Below are positions 1 through 8,433 of a stretch of 64,000 nt of DNA, one piece after another. The position numbers and the translations under genes were made by a program. Origin of the DNA: Streptomyces sp. SAI-135 (lineage in GTDB: Bacteria > Actinomycetota > Actinomycetes > Streptomycetales > Streptomycetaceae); the NCBI RefSeq assembly GCF_029893805.1, contig NZ_JARXYP010000002.1:186001-250000 (forward strand), written 5' to 3'. Numbering within the stretch: the first letter of the stretch is position 1; the number at the start of each line of letters is the position of its first letter. Under the pieces are notes generated by a model that had not been told where the DNA came from, made no database searches, and was given only the letters and a program-made list of their open reading frames with translations.

Positions 1-641
1 CTGAGGTCGGCAACAACGGGCACCGGTTCCATGCGCGAGGCAAGGGAGTCCACCAGACTGAGGGTGTGCGCCCACGCCGGTCGGCCCTGTTCGGTGTCCG
101 GAATGCGGGCGCGGCGCCGGAGCTGCCTATCATCATTCCACGCACCGGGCAGCGATAGCTCCCATTCCACAGGTATGTGGGCAGTCCCGACGGAGAGGAA
201 CGCGCCGTAGCCGAGTTGGCAGCTCAACGTCCGGTTGGAGAACGGATCGTAGTGTCGATGCACGCCGACCGAACGCTCGCCGCGTTTGGGCAGGAATGCC
301 CGGCCTATCGACCATGCCGTCACCGGCCAGTGCCTTCGGGTCCAGGAGGCGAGTTCGTGCAGTGCCGGCTGCCAGCTCCACGGACTCCCGTTGACGAACT
401 GGCGCAGGGACTGGGCTGCGGCTGGTGAGGTCGAGACGGTGCGGGCGAGCCGGCGGATCGATTTCTTGCCCGGCGTGGTGAGGATGGCGGACACATAGGC
501 GCACGCGCAGCGCCGCTGATCGACGCGTGAAAGATGGCCGAAGATCTGAGCGCAGAAGTCCGTCAGGCCGGATTCCTCGATTCTCAGCCCCTCCACATCG
601 ACGTTGGAACCCGGTGCGTAGGGATCGAAGCTGTTGACCAT
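1..641 (-). CDS. IS701-like DDE transposase, 3' end outside the window
   Basis: The frame opens at ATG 641, preceded by a GGGGGAATC ribosome site, and stays open to base 1, so only the N-terminal 213 residues are visible. The protein begins MVNSFDPYAPGS and contains QFVNGSPW at about residue 80 and PVPVVADL at the window edge. These are the landmarks of the IS701-type DDE endonuclease fold, where the last motif leads into the first catalytic Asp. The second and third acidic residues would lie beyond the window. Such transposase-like genes often sit at the edges of actinobacterial biosynthetic clusters. No terminal repeat is visible here, so I cannot tell a live element from a domesticated copy. 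A more diverged IS701 fragment occurs near 56.5 kb. Confidence 0.7.
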   Translation of the reverse strand, partial: MVNSFDPYAPGSNVDVEGLRIEESGLTDFCAQIFGHLSRVDQRRCACAYVSAILTTPGKKSIRRLARTVSTSPAAAQSLRQFVNGSPWSWQPALHELASWTRRHWPVTAWSIGRAFLPKRGERSVGVHRHYDPFSNRTLSCQLGYGAFLSVGTAHIPVEWELSLPGAWNDDRQLRRRARIPDTEQGRPAWAHTLSLVDSLASRMEPVPVVADL

Positions 642-746
642 GATTCCCCCGTGGATCCGCATTGCTTGTTTCGTACGACCAACTGCTCGGCGCCCTCGCC
701 TGCGCCGCGGTATGGCTGCGCGTCGGCCAGCCGGGTCGAGTAACCG

Positions 747-1265
747 TTACGAGGTGTCCGAACGTTCATCGTTCGGCGCCGCACGGTTGGTCCCTGCATA
801 CAACTCGTCGCGTCGTCCGCCCCACTCGACCATGATCATGGGCAACCGCTCGGCAAGAAACTCGGCGAGTACGATCGCCTCTTGAAGCGGCGCTCGACGT
901 GCCGGCCGGGAGTCGGCAACCAGGGGCAGCCCCCTCCGGTACAAGGCTGCTTGCTCCTCATGCACGGTCGAGTCGAAGAAGCGCTGAAGCTGTTGGCTGA
1001 CAGGGGTCAGGCTCACCAGGTCCGCGCGCTCCCCGGCCCTGCGTACGCGCTGAACCATCCGGAGGCTCGCCAGCAGCGTGGCTGCATCTGTGATGGCGCT
1101 CCGGCTCGCACGAAGTGCGGCGCTGAGCTGGTCGATGGATTGTTGCGGCGAGTCGCAGACCAGCAGATAGCCCAGCAGGCGCCCTGCCATCAGCGGGAAA
1201 CCGAACCGGCTCCCGTAGAAGTGGCCAACGCGGTTAGCAAAGATCAGTTGTGTGTTCTGCGGCAC
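747..1265 (-). CDS. GbsR/MarR-type winged-helix regulator
   Basis: The product is 172 residues. The segment around residues 25-75 (AGRLLGYLLVCDSP, then SAALRASRSAITDAATLL) is a winged helix-turn-helix of the GbsR/MarR kind, followed by the wing (RRAGERADLVSLTP) and a C-terminal dimerisation helix region. Family members are usually dimeric repressors responding to small ligands. It is transcribed divergently from the TetR gene at 1434, with a lower-GC 168-base gap that holds an imperfect inverted repeat at 1288-1308. It is probably a local regulator of the cluster or of itself. Its last codons contain the hairpin CCGAACG-TTCAT-CGTTCGG at 758-776, which may help termination. The ligand cannot be inferred from the sequence. 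Confidence 0.8.
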   Translation of the reverse strand: MPQNTQLIFANRVGHFYGSRFGFPLMAGRLLGYLLVCDSPQQSIDQLSAALRASRSAITDAATLLASLRMVQRVRRAGERADLVSLTPVSQQLQRFFDSTVHEEQAALYRRGLPLVADSRPARRAPLQEAIVLAEFLAERLPMIMVEWGGRRDELYAGTNRAAPNDERSDTS

Positions 1266-1287
1266 TCGGGGACAATATCATTTATAT

Positions 1288-1308
1288 CTGAAGTGACACA
1301 GATTTCAG
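1288..1308. promoter_or_regulatory. Candidate operator between divergent MarR-like and TetR genes
   Basis: CTGAA at 1288-1292 and TTCAG at 1304-1308 form an imperfect dyad with an 11-base centre. The surrounding stretch, 1270-1320, is distinctly AT-richer than the genes. It lies 23 bases upstream of the start at 1265 and 126 upstream of the TetR start at 1434. Size and position fit a MarR- or TetR-family operator, but protein binding is inferred only. Confidence 0.4.
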
Positions 1309-1433
1309 TCATCACAGTGCGAGATGATGTCGACCGATTCGACCGCCCTCCGTGGCTTCTGCCCCCGGCAGGCACCGCCCGTCCCGTCGTTGGCCCGCGG
1401 CCCCGGTCTCCATCAGAGGAATGGATCCACAGG

Positions 1434-2111
1434 ATGATGACAGCGAAAGACGAGGACGCGAGACAGCCGCCGCAACCACGGCAAAGCGTGTGGCACAGGC
1501 AGGTTCCGGGCCAGCGGCGTCACGCAAGTGCGGCGGGCGCCGGGAACCTCGATCGAGAACGGATCGTCACCGCCGCCGTCCGACTTCTCGATTCTGAGGG
1601 TGACGCCCAGTTCTCCATGCGGCGGCTGGCTGCGGACCTCAAGGTCACGCCGATGTCGGTTTATTGGTACGTCAAAGGCAAAGACGACTTACTCGAGTTC
1701 GCCCTGGACGCTGTGGTCGGCCGGATACAACTGCCCAGCACATTGGCCGGATTTGGCTGGCAGGATGATCTGCTCACCCTGGCCCTGGCATGGCGACACA
1801 CCATGATCGCCCGCCCTTGGGCGTTGGGCTGCTACGCCAAGTATTCGGGCCTTGGCCCGCACAGCATACGTTTCTCGCTGCATGTCCAGGACATCCTCGC
1901 GCGCTCGCCGGTTCCGGAGTCACTGCAACCGACCGCGCTGTCCGCTGTCTTCCAGTTCATGTACGGCTTCACGTCGCTGGAAAGCACTGGCACCGCGCCC
2001 GGGCCGGCAGTCGGCAGCGGCACGGACGAGCCGACAGCCGTCCGGGACTTCACCCGCGGGCTGACCTGGCTGGTCGCGGGCATGTCCACCGAGACGACGA
2101 TCCGACCCTAG
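1434..2111 (+). CDS. TetR/AcrR-family transcriptional regulator
   Basis: I start the gene at ATG 1434 (ATG 1437 is equally possible), giving about 225 residues. An open frame reaching further upstream overlaps the opposite-strand regulator and has no family similarity, so I reject that extension. The N-terminal DNA-binding domain is clear: DRERIVTAAVRLLDSEG, then FSMRRLAADLKVTPMSVYWYVKGKDDLL, which is the TetR helix-turn-helix with its usual aromatic cap. The C-terminal half is an all-helical ligand domain of the TetR_C kind. It is convergent with the oxidoreductase at 2167-3057 and divergent from the MarR-like gene. It is a good candidate for the protein that binds the GTGTCC-N8-GGACAC repeats in this cluster, by inference from location and from the usual palindromic TetR operators. 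Confidence 0.85.
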   Translation: MMTAKDEDARQPPQPRQSVWHRQVPGQRRHASAAGAGNLDRERIVTAAVRLLDSEGDAQFSMRRLAADLKVTPMSVYWYVKGKDDLLEFALDAVVGRIQLPSTLAGFGWQDDLLTLALAWRHTMIARPWALGCYAKYSGLGPHSIRFSLHVQDILARSPVPESLQPTALSAVFQFMYGFTSLESTGTAPGPAVGSGTDEPTAVRDFTRGLTWLVAGMSTETTIRP

Positions 2112-2166
2112 CGTCGCCGGGGCGTAGTCCGGTCACAGGGCCGTTGCCCGCACCACAGGCCTTCGC

Positions 2167-3057
2167 TCATGCGTGTACACGCGCCTGCGGCAGCGTGGTT
2201 CGCAGCGCGGCGAAGAGAGCGGCCACGGTAGGTGAGGGATCGTCAGCGGCGGGACTCACGAGGATCTCCGTCGCGCCGGCCCGGGTGAACTCGAGCATCC
2301 GCTCCAAGCACCGTTCAGGCGGACCAACGATGAGGTGACGGGCCACGACCGCGTCGGGCAACCCGTAGAACCGCCCGAGCCAAGAAGCGGCTTCGCGTTC
2401 CTCCGCGGCGCTGTCCGTCACGCGCGTCCACAGGACGACGGCCCGGGCGACCTCCTCAGGCCTGCGGCCATTGGCCTGGAGCATCGCGTCGAGGTCGGCG
2501 AAGCGTGCGGCGAGCCCGCCGGGAGACACGAACAGGGGCATCCAGCCGTCTCCCAGAGCGGCAACGCGGCGGGCAGCTCGCCTACTGGCGCCCCCGATCC
2601 AGATGGGCGGCGCGGCGATGCGCTGATGTCCATACCGATCGTCCGTCCCTGCCCACAATCCGCGGAGCTGTCGAATGCCGGCATCGAGCCGCGCACCACG
2701 ATCGTCATATCGGACGCCAGCGGCGTCGAATTCGCCCTCATGAAGTCCCGCACCGACGCCGAGAACGAACCGGCCGTCGCTGACGTGCTGGATCGTCGAC
2801 GCAACGCGGGCTACTTCCACAGGCCGGCGCAACGGGAGTTGGAGCACGCATGTACCGACGCGGCATCGTTCCGTGGCGGCGGCCGCGAGGGTCACGGCCG
2901 TCATGCACTCGAAGACGGGCGAGTGCCACAGCAAGTGGTCGGTTGCCCACAGGGACGTCACGCCGATGCTCTCTGCCCATCGGGCCAGCCCGGGAATGTC
3001 TCCGTGCAGCCCGCCGTCCTGAGGCATCATGGGCAGCAAGAGGCCGATCCGCAGCAT
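2167..3057 (-). CDS. LLM-class (luciferase-like) flavin/F420-dependent oxidoreductase
   Basis: The product is 296 residues. It has the TIM-barrel signature of the luciferase-like monooxygenase superfamily: MLRIGLLLPMM at the N-terminus, ESIGVTSLWATDHLLWH at about 30-46, VASTIQHVSDGRFVLGVGAG at about 84-103, and PPIWIGGAS in the C-terminal half. Actinobacterial members of this length usually use F420 or reduced flavin to oxidise a small substrate. The start overlaps the stop of the thiolase gene (TAATG), so the two are translationally coupled and probably act on the same intermediate. Together they form a two-gene unit behind the operator at 4292-4311. The substrate is unknown. Confidence 0.85.
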   Translation of the reverse strand: MLRIGLLLPMMPQDGGLHGDIPGLARWAESIGVTSLWATDHLLWHSPVFECMTAVTLAAAATERCRVGTCVLQLPLRRPVEVARVASTIQHVSDGRFVLGVGAGLHEGEFDAAGVRYDDRGARLDAGIRQLRGLWAGTDDRYGHQRIAAPPIWIGGASRRAARRVAALGDGWMPLFVSPGGLAARFADLDAMLQANGRRPEEVARAVVLWTRVTDSAAEEREAASWLGRFYGLPDAVVARHLIVGPPERCLERMLEFTRAGATEILVSPAADDPSPTVAALFAALRTTLPQARVHA

Positions 3058-4214
3058 TACCTGGCCTCGATCGCGGTGGCGACCATGACGGACGCGTCGC
3101 CGTCCGTGATGCCTCCGCAGTTGAAGGTCACTCCTATGCGCGCCCCACTCTGCTGCCGATCACCGGCCGTGCCTCGCAGATGATGCGTGACCTCCACGAT
3201 CTGCGCCAGGCCTGTCGCGCCCACAGGATGGCCCCGGGCGATTAGTCCCCCACTGGGATTCACCAGCGGTCCATCGCCGCCGAAGGTCGTGCGCCCCGAC
3301 ACGGTGGCCGCACCCGCCGCGCCCTGCGCGAAGAGACCTATGGCCTCGAGGGTCCAGATCTCCTCCGCGGCGGTGACGTCATGGACTTCGATCACGTCCA
3401 CGTCTGCCGCCTCCAACCCGGTCACCGTCCACAGGCTGGAAGCGAGGGCAGCGGTCCGATCGTGCCAGTCCATGGAACCGTCACCGGAGACGACGACGGC
3501 CCCACGCAGAACAGGCGACTGTCCATCATCAGGGGCCAGCACTACGCCGCAGGCGCCGTCGGTGAACGAGGAGCACATCGGCCGGGTCAGCGGATCCACG
3601 ACGGGGGGCGCGTTCAGGACGTCCTCAAGACTGAGAGGTGTGCGGTGTTGCGCCAAGGGGTTCATGCTGCCGTGCCGGCGCGCTTTGACAGCCGCCGCAG
3701 CGATCTCCTCAACGGTGGCACGGCCGTCGGCGACCATCTGGCGAGCCCACAGCGCGTTGAATCCCATCAGCAGAGACGGAGCGTCCTCGAAGCGTGATGC
3801 GTACACGCTGCGGAGATCGGCGGGCAGCCCGCGCTCGAGTGCATCAATTGTGAGCTCCCGGCTACCGGTGAACATCTTCTCCACCGCCACCACCAGCACG
3901 GGGCCGATGCCCGCCCGGACCGCCAACATCGCGTTGTAGACAGCGGAGGCTCCCCCCGCGCAGGCGTTCTCGATATTGAGCATCGGCGTGTCGCCGAAGC
4001 CCAGTCCGCGCAGCCACACCTGTGCACGGACCATGTCCTGACCGGAGAGCGTGCCTCCCATGGAGTTCGACAGCACCACGAGTGCGATGTCCTGGGGGCC
4101 GATGCCGGCGTCCTTGACAGCACCCAGCGCGGCCCGCTGAGCCAATTCCGCCGGGCCTGCGTCGAGTTTTCCGTAGCCGGTCTCGAAAACCCCGATCAAG
4201 CATGCTCGTGTCAT
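3057..4214 (-). CDS. Thiolase-superfamily (lipid-transfer-type) acyltransferase
   Basis: I choose ATG 4214 because GGAG lies 6 bases upstream; ATG 4232 also has GGAGAG directly before it. The product is 385 residues, normal for the family. The nucleophilic Cys sits in NACAGG at about residue 85, the catalytic His in GHPVGATG in the C-terminal third, and the second Cys in NCGG near the end, so the active site looks complete. The layout (VIGVFETGYGK-like N-terminus, single thiolase fold, no ACP-binding motifs) matches the SCP-x/lipid-transfer thiolase branch, which makes or cleaves C-C bonds in acyl-CoA. It is coupled to the luciferase-like oxidoreductase gene and has its own promoter region with a palindromic operator. 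Its role with chlorothreonine chemistry is unclear. Confidence 0.85.
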   Translation of the reverse strand: MTRACLIGVFETGYGKLDAGPAELAQRAALGAVKDAGIGPQDIALVVLSNSMGGTLSGQDMVRAQVWLRGLGFGDTPMLNIENACAGGASAVYNAMLAVRAGIGPVLVVAVEKMFTGSRELTIDALERGLPADLRSVYASRFEDAPSLLMGFNALWARQMVADGRATVEEIAAAAVKARRHGSMNPLAQHRTPLSLEDVLNAPPVVDPLTRPMCSSFTDGACGVVLAPDDGQSPVLRGAVVVSGDGSMDWHDRTAALASSLWTVTGLEAADVDVIEVHDVTAAEEIWTLEAIGLFAQGAAGAATVSGRTTFGGDGPLVNPSGGLIARGHPVGATGLAQIVEVTHHLRGTAGDRQQSGARIGVTFNCGGITDGDASVMVATAIEAR

Positions 4215-4291
4215 CACACTCTCCGTCGCCATCTCTCCACCCAACTCGTCCTGGTCCGGTGTCTCGTCACTGGTTGCCCGCAGTCGAAGAG

Positions 4292-4311
4292 GTGTCCGGT
4301 CGACGGGACAC
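4292..4311. promoter_or_regulatory. Palindromic operator GTGTCC-N8-GGACAC upstream of thiolase
   Basis: This is a perfect 6-base dyad: GTGTCC at 4292-4297 and GGACAC at 4306-4311, with GGTCGACG between. It lies 78 bases upstream of ATG 4214 in the gap between the acyltransferase stop and the thiolase start. Near-identical elements occur at 13792-13811 and 19611-19626, so a shared regulator is likely. Confidence 0.6.
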
Positions 4312-4334
4312 ACGTCCACAGGGACCGGGGCCAT

Positions 4335-5549
4335 TCAGTGCGCCGGGACCCGATGTCGCTCCATGAACTCCTCCGCCACCCTCAGGAGTGACGCGTCCGC
4401 GCTGAACAGAGAAATGTGGTCGCCGTGCGGTTCCACCCTCAACTGGCCCTGGGGCAGACCGGCGGCCACCCGCTGGGAGCCTTCTGGGTGGGCGATGTCG
4501 TCGTCCCTGCTCGTCACCACCAGAGTGGGCAGCCCCACTCTGTCGAGATAGGGCTCCACATCGGTGCCCGTGATGCCGAGGTTCAGCCGGCAGTACCGAT
4601 ACAGAAGCTCCGGACTGGCATAGGGGTACAGCACGAAATGCGCCACATCAGCGGGTGTACTCGTGAGGATCGCCTGGCAGAAGGCCGCATGCACCGCCTC
4701 CGCGGCGGTACGGCTACGCGCCGCCGTTGTCATGAGTTCGATCAGCCCCTGCTGATGTGCCGTCATGGGGTAGTTCTCGCCGAATCCATAGGCGCCGTGC
4801 CACAGACTGAGTGAGCAGACCCGGGACGGTAGTTCGGCCGCGGCCGCCAGAGCGATCGCAGCACCTCCACACAGACCGATCACGTGTGCGGCTGAAGCCC
4901 CGTGATGGTCCATCACCGCGAACAGGTCGCCGGCCTGTGCGTCGATGCCCGTCGCCTGCTCCTCCCCCACGCCCTCCGCGCCGAAGAGGCCTCGGCTCTC
5001 CCAGGTCAACACCCGGCGGTTTCGGGCGAAGTACCGCACCCAGGCCTCCGCAAGTGCGGCTGGCATGCCGCAGGCCGGCACCAGCACCACTGTCTCCTCG
5101 CCCTCGCCCGCCGCGTAGGCGTTCAGAGGTGTGCCGTCGGCCGAGATGACCGTCTTCCTGCGGGAGAGTCCGTCGAAGCTCTCCCTGAGGGCGGTGTCGA
5201 CCACGGAGTCCACCTCACCGAGGCGGTCCACGGGCACCGGTCCCACAGAGTCCAGCAGGTCTGCGAGCGCCAGCCGTTCGCTGATCACGCGCTCGAAGAC
5301 CTGCAAGTCGTCGTATGCCTCCTCGCCGGACAGGACAAGCCCGGAGACCCCGGTCCGGCGGGCCACCCTGGCCAGCAGCGCACGCAGTGCACGCCACTGG
5401 GCGGGGGGCTGACCGCCTGGGACCGGCTCCGCGTCGCGGTCGACCGCAGCCACCCGCACGGGCGCAGCGATCCCTTCTACGAGCGGTCTCACCGACAGCA
5501 CCGCCGCGGCGAGGCGAGCGACCGCCAGCCTGGCTTCCGGCCCCAGCAT
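4335..5549 (-). CDS. SyrC/CmaE-type aminoacyltransferase (alpha/beta hydrolase fold, Cys nucleophile)
   Basis: The product is 404 residues, starting at ATG 5549 behind an excellent AAGGAGGT site. After an N-terminal extension of about 130 residues comes an alpha/beta hydrolase domain. Its nucleophile elbow is GLCGGA, with Cys227 where hydrolases have Ser. The acid is probably in VVTSRDDDIAHP, and the His in EPHGDHISLF. A Cys in the elbow, this length and a long N-terminal extension are the known features of SyrC and CmaE, which move an aminoacyl group from one carrier protein to another. The gene follows the halogenase by 26 bases in the same operon, as expected for shuttling chlorinated threonine off the carrier protein. 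It could instead release the free amino acid by hydrolysis. No receiving carrier protein is visible in this window. Confidence 0.75.
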   Translation of the reverse strand: MLGPEARLAVARLAAAVLSVRPLVEGIAAPVRVAAVDRDAEPVPGGQPPAQWRALRALLARVARRTGVSGLVLSGEEAYDDLQVFERVISERLALADLLDSVGPVPVDRLGEVDSVVDTALRESFDGLSRRKTVISADGTPLNAYAAGEGEETVVLVPACGMPAALAEAWVRYFARNRRVLTWESRGLFGAEGVGEEQATGIDAQAGDLFAVMDHHGASAAHVIGLCGGAAIALAAAAELPSRVCSLSLWHGAYGFGENYPMTAHQQGLIELMTTAARSRTAAEAVHAAFCQAILTSTPADVAHFVLYPYASPELLYRYCRLNLGITGTDVEPYLDRVGLPTLVVTSRDDDIAHPEGSQRVAAGLPQGQLRVEPHGDHISLFSADASLLRVAEEFMERHRVPAH

Positions 5550-5575
5550 GTGACCTCCTTGTTGGCCTGCGGTCG

Positions 5576-6523
5576 TTACCTCTTGGGGAAGGCGTGGCCC
5601 TTGGTCGTCTGCGTCACCTTCCGGTTATGGGTGTACGTGTCCGTGCCCGAGACGAGAACGGCGCCGTACTCGCTCAGGCTGACCCGGCCGCCGTACTCGT
5701 CGACTTCCTCGGTGTCGGGGTACACGCGCACCGACGTCGGCACATACCGACCGGCGAAGCCCAGCCGCATCTCCTTGTCCGGCGCGCTGTGGGGCTTGGA
5801 TGCGTGCATCATGGTGGACCAGAACATGACGGCCTCGCCGGGGCGCATCACCATGGAGACGGCGCGCTCCTCCGGGGGACGCCAGTCTGGGTCCTTCTGC
5901 AGCTGCCGGTAGTCGTAACCGTAGAACCCGCGGGAGACGCCGTCCTTGGCCTGCTGGTTGATCTTGTCAGGCTGGTAGTGCATCCCCTTCGACTCGTCGT
6001 AGTGCATGGTGCGCTGGGTGCCAGGTATGAACTGCAGGCAGCCGGTGTCCTCGCTGGCCTCGGTGAAGGCCGTCCAGACGGTGATGGTGCCGCCGAAGTC
6101 CTTCTCCGACTCCGGCCACAGGATCTGCGGCCGGCCGGAGGCGAAGGCGAAGGTGTCCGCCTGGTGCCAGTCAGTGCCCTCGTCCCCGGGGTACTTGGGG
6201 AAGAACTCAGAGCGCCAGCACAGGACGTCCGGCCCGAGCACAGCAGCCACCCGGTCAACGATCTCGGGTCGGCAGATGTGATCGGCGAGGAAGGTGGAGT
6301 CGAGGTGGCGGTCGTAGTTGCCAATGTTGGTGTTGCCCGACTGAGCGTCGCCATCGTCGTAGACGGCGTCGCTGCGGTCCATCAGCCGTAGCCGCTCGCG
6401 TCGCCACAGACGCCTCATCTCGTCTTCGTCATACACCTTGAACGGGCCCATATAGCCCAGCTGATGGAAGTCAGCGACCTCCTCCGGGGTCGGCGTGAAG
6501 CTCTGTCGCACCGCGTTCGTCAT
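5576..6523 (-). CDS. SyrB2-like non-heme Fe(II)/2-oxoglutarate halogenase
   Basis: The product is 315 residues from ATG 6523, which has AAGG 7 bases upstream; the upstream in-frame start at 6544 lacks such a site. Family: PhyH-like chlorinating enzymes acting on aminoacyl carrier proteins. The decisive motif is DWHQADTF, in which the facial-triad carboxylate is replaced by Ala (His120-x-Ala122), opening an iron site for chloride. The distal His is His240 in MMHASKPH, and the 2-oxoglutarate-binding Arg is near 253 ([12 protein letters not shown]). The whole chain follows SyrB2 closely, including [33 protein letters not shown] and [14 protein letters not shown]. Predicted reaction: radical chlorination of the C4 methyl of threonine bound to the carrier protein at 6541. 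It is tightly packed between the carrier protein and the acyltransferase. Confidence 0.93.
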   Translation of the reverse strand: MTNAVRQSFTPTPEEVADFHQLGYMGPFKVYDEDEMRRLWRRERLRLMDRSDAVYDDGDAQSGNTNIGNYDRHLDSTFLADHICRPEIVDRVAAVLGPDVLCWRSEFFPKYPGDEGTDWHQADTFAFASGRPQILWPESEKDFGGTITVWTAFTEASEDTGCLQFIPGTQRTMHYDESKGMHYQPDKINQQAKDGVSRGFYGYDYRQLQKDPDWRPPEERAVSMVMRPGEAVMFWSTMMHASKPHSAPDKEMRLGFAGRYVPTSVRVYPDTEEVDEYGGRVSLSEYGAVLVSGTDTYTHNRKVTQTTKGHAFPKR

Positions 6524-6540
6524 CGTGTGCCCTTTCTGCG

Positions 6541-6801
6541 TCAATGATTCTTTCCGCCGACTTGCGCACCAACGAGCGCGGACAGCGAGGTGATGCTGGC
6601 TTCCTCCAGTTCCGCGACATCGAGCTTGACGTCGTACTGCTCGTTGAGCTGCGCGACGATCCGGATGAACGCCAGCGATGTCACGCCCTGGTCGAACAGG
6701 TCGACGTCCGGGTCAAGGCCGTTGTGTTCCAGCACCTGGGTGACGACTGCTTCCACCGACTGACGAATTCCGGCCGCGGAAACACCGGATGAGACGGTCA
6801 T
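6541..6801 (-). CDS. Free-standing peptidyl/acyl carrier protein
   Basis: This 86-residue protein has the phosphopantetheine site [13 protein letters not shown], with Ser42 as attachment residue, in a four-helix carrier fold (LFDQG before, [13 protein letters not shown] as the last helices). ATG 6801 follows AAAGGGG. It lies 27 bases after the adenylation gene and its stop abuts the halogenase leader, so the three are certainly co-expressed. In syringomycin biosynthesis the adenylation and carrier domains are fused (SyrB1); here they are separate genes. It should carry L-threonine as a thioester for chlorination. No dedicated phosphopantetheinyl transferase is visible nearby, so a genomic one is probably used. 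Confidence 0.9.
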   Translation of the reverse strand: MTVSSGVSAAGIRQSVEAVVTQVLEHNGLDPDVDLFDQGVTSLAFIRIVAQLNEQYDVKLDVAELEEASITSLSALVGAQVGGKNH

Positions 6802-6828
6802 GATGCAGGCCCCTTTCTCACCGCAGGG

Positions 6829-8421
6829 TTATTTTTTTCCGAGCGCATCACGGTTCACCTTTCCTTGAAGAGTCATAGGGATCTCCGGGACGACCACGTA
6901 GCGGGACGGCCGCAGGTGCCTCGGCAGCTCCTTCCGCACGTGCCGTTCCGCAGCCGCAATAAGCCGGTCCGCTGCCTCGCCGTCCGCATCGGCGGGCCGT
7001 ATGGGTAGCAGGTAGGCGACCAGCCGCAGGTCACCGTCCCCGAATTCGCGGGACGCGGCCACGGCTCTTGCCACGTCGGGAAGGCGGCCCAGACATTCCT
7101 CGATCTCGCCGGGTTCGATCCGGTATCCGCGGACCTTCAGCTGATCGTCCATTCGGCCGAGGTACACCAGTTCACCGCCGGGCCTGCGTACCGCGCGATC
7201 GCCGGTCCGGTACAGCCGCTCCTCGCCCACCTCCGGCGTCGATGGCACGAACCGATCGGCGGTGAGTTCCGGTCGGTTGAGGTAGCCGCGGGCCAGCCCG
7301 GCGCCCGCTACGTGCATCTCCCCCGGTACGCCGTCCGGCTGTGGTCGGCCTCGCTCGTCGAGCACGTACACGCGCAGGTCGGGTAGCGGCACCCCGATGG
7401 GGCTGGGCCCGCCTTCTCCCGTTGCGTCCGCCACCGTGATGGGGCGGTAGGTGCAGTGAACGGTGGTCTCGGTGATGCCGTACATGTTGACCAGTCGAGG
7501 CATCTGATCACCGTGCCGGTCGACCCAGGGTGCCAGCATGCGCGGCTCCAGTCGCTCGCCGCCGAAGACGACAAGCCGCAGCGCGAGTCCCGAAGTGCTC
7601 GGTTCGTTGTTGTGCTCGGCGAAGAGCACGGTGAGCAGTTGGTGGAAGGCCGAGGGGGTCTGGTTCAGAACGGTCACCTGTTCCCTGCGCAGCAGTGCGA
7701 CCAGTTGCTCCGGCGACCGCGTCACAGTCGCCGGCAGCAGCACCAGACGACCGCCGTGCAGCAGAGCCCCCCAGATCTCCCAGACGGAGAAGTCGAAGCT
7801 GATGGAGTGGAAGAGTGACCACGTGTCGTTCTCGTCGAAGTGGAACCAGGGGCGTGTACTACTGAACAGCCGGATCACGTTCCTGTGCTCGACGGCGACT
7901 CCCTTCGGGGCGCCGGTGGAGCCGCTCGTGTAAATGATGTAGGCGAGGTCGTCCTCGGACGACGCCGGCCACGGTTGCGCGTCCTCGGACAGCACCGCGC
8001 CAGGACCGGCCGGGCCCTCGTCTTTGTCCTCGGCCTCCGTCTCGTCCACCCACACGATGGTGGGGTGACGTCCGCTCAGCGCAGGCGCTGCGTCCAGTGT
8101 GGCGACCACGATCGGCACCGCGCTGTCGGCGAGCAGGTAGTCGATACGGGCTGCGGGGTAGTCCGGATCGATCGGCACATAGGCTCCGCCGGCCTTCAGG
8201 ATGCCCAGCATCGCGACGACGGCTTCGGCACTACGGCGCGCGCTGAGCCCGACGAGGGTTCCCGGACGCACCCCGAGCCGGTGGAGTCTGGCTGCCAGTC
8301 CATCGCTGCGGGTCTCCAGTTCGCCGTACGACACGGGTCCGTCGGGCGTGGAAAGGGCGACCCGGTCGGGCGCGGAACGTGCTCTTGCGGAGAAGATCGT
8401 GTGCAGGCAGTCGGCCGACAT
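6829..8421 (-). CDS. Stand-alone NRPS adenylation domain, predicted threonine-specific
   Basis: The product is about 530 residues. I take ATG 8421 rather than the upstream TTG/GTG codons at 8427/8424, because GGAA precedes it at suitable distance. All core motifs are present: YIIYTSGSTGAPKGV (A3), FDFSVWE (A4), NMYGITETTVH (A5), ELVYLGRMDDQLKVRGYRIE (A7-A8) and GKVNRDAL (A10 Lys). Aligning by eye with PheA, the ten pocket residues read D-F-W-N-V-G-M-V-H-K. The classical threonine code is DFWNIGMVHK, so one conservative change separates them. The enzyme should adenylate L-threonine and load the carrier protein encoded next to it. There is no condensation or thioesterase domain. It lies 12 bases after the amidinohydrolase gene in one operon. 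Confidence 0.93.
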   Translation of the reverse strand: MSADCLHTIFSARARSAPDRVALSTPDGPVSYGELETRSDGLAARLHRLGVRPGTLVGLSARRSAEAVVAMLGILKAGGAYVPIDPDYPAARIDYLLADSAVPIVVATLDAAPALSGRHPTIVWVDETEAEDKDEGPAGPGAVLSEDAQPWPASSEDDLAYIIYTSGSTGAPKGVAVEHRNVIRLFSSTRPWFHFDENDTWSLFHSISFDFSVWEIWGALLHGGRLVLLPATVTRSPEQLVALLRREQVTVLNQTPSAFHQLLTVLFAEHNNEPSTSGLALRLVVFGGERLEPRMLAPWVDRHGDQMPRLVNMYGITETTVHCTYRPITVADATGEGGPSPIGVPLPDLRVYVLDERGRPQPDGVPGEMHVAGAGLARGYLNRPELTADRFVPSTPEVGEERLYRTGDRAVRRPGGELVYLGRMDDQLKVRGYRIEPGEIEECLGRLPDVARAVAASREFGDGDLRLVAYLLPIRPADADGEAADRLIAAAERHVRKELPRHLRPSRYVVVPEIPMTLQGKVNRDALGKK

Positions 8422-8433
8422 CACCAATTCCGT

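Noticed and set aside
882..1433. N-terminal extension of the TetR reading frame
   Set aside because: It overlaps the MarR-like gene on the other strand and the promoter gap; family similarity begins only after 1434.
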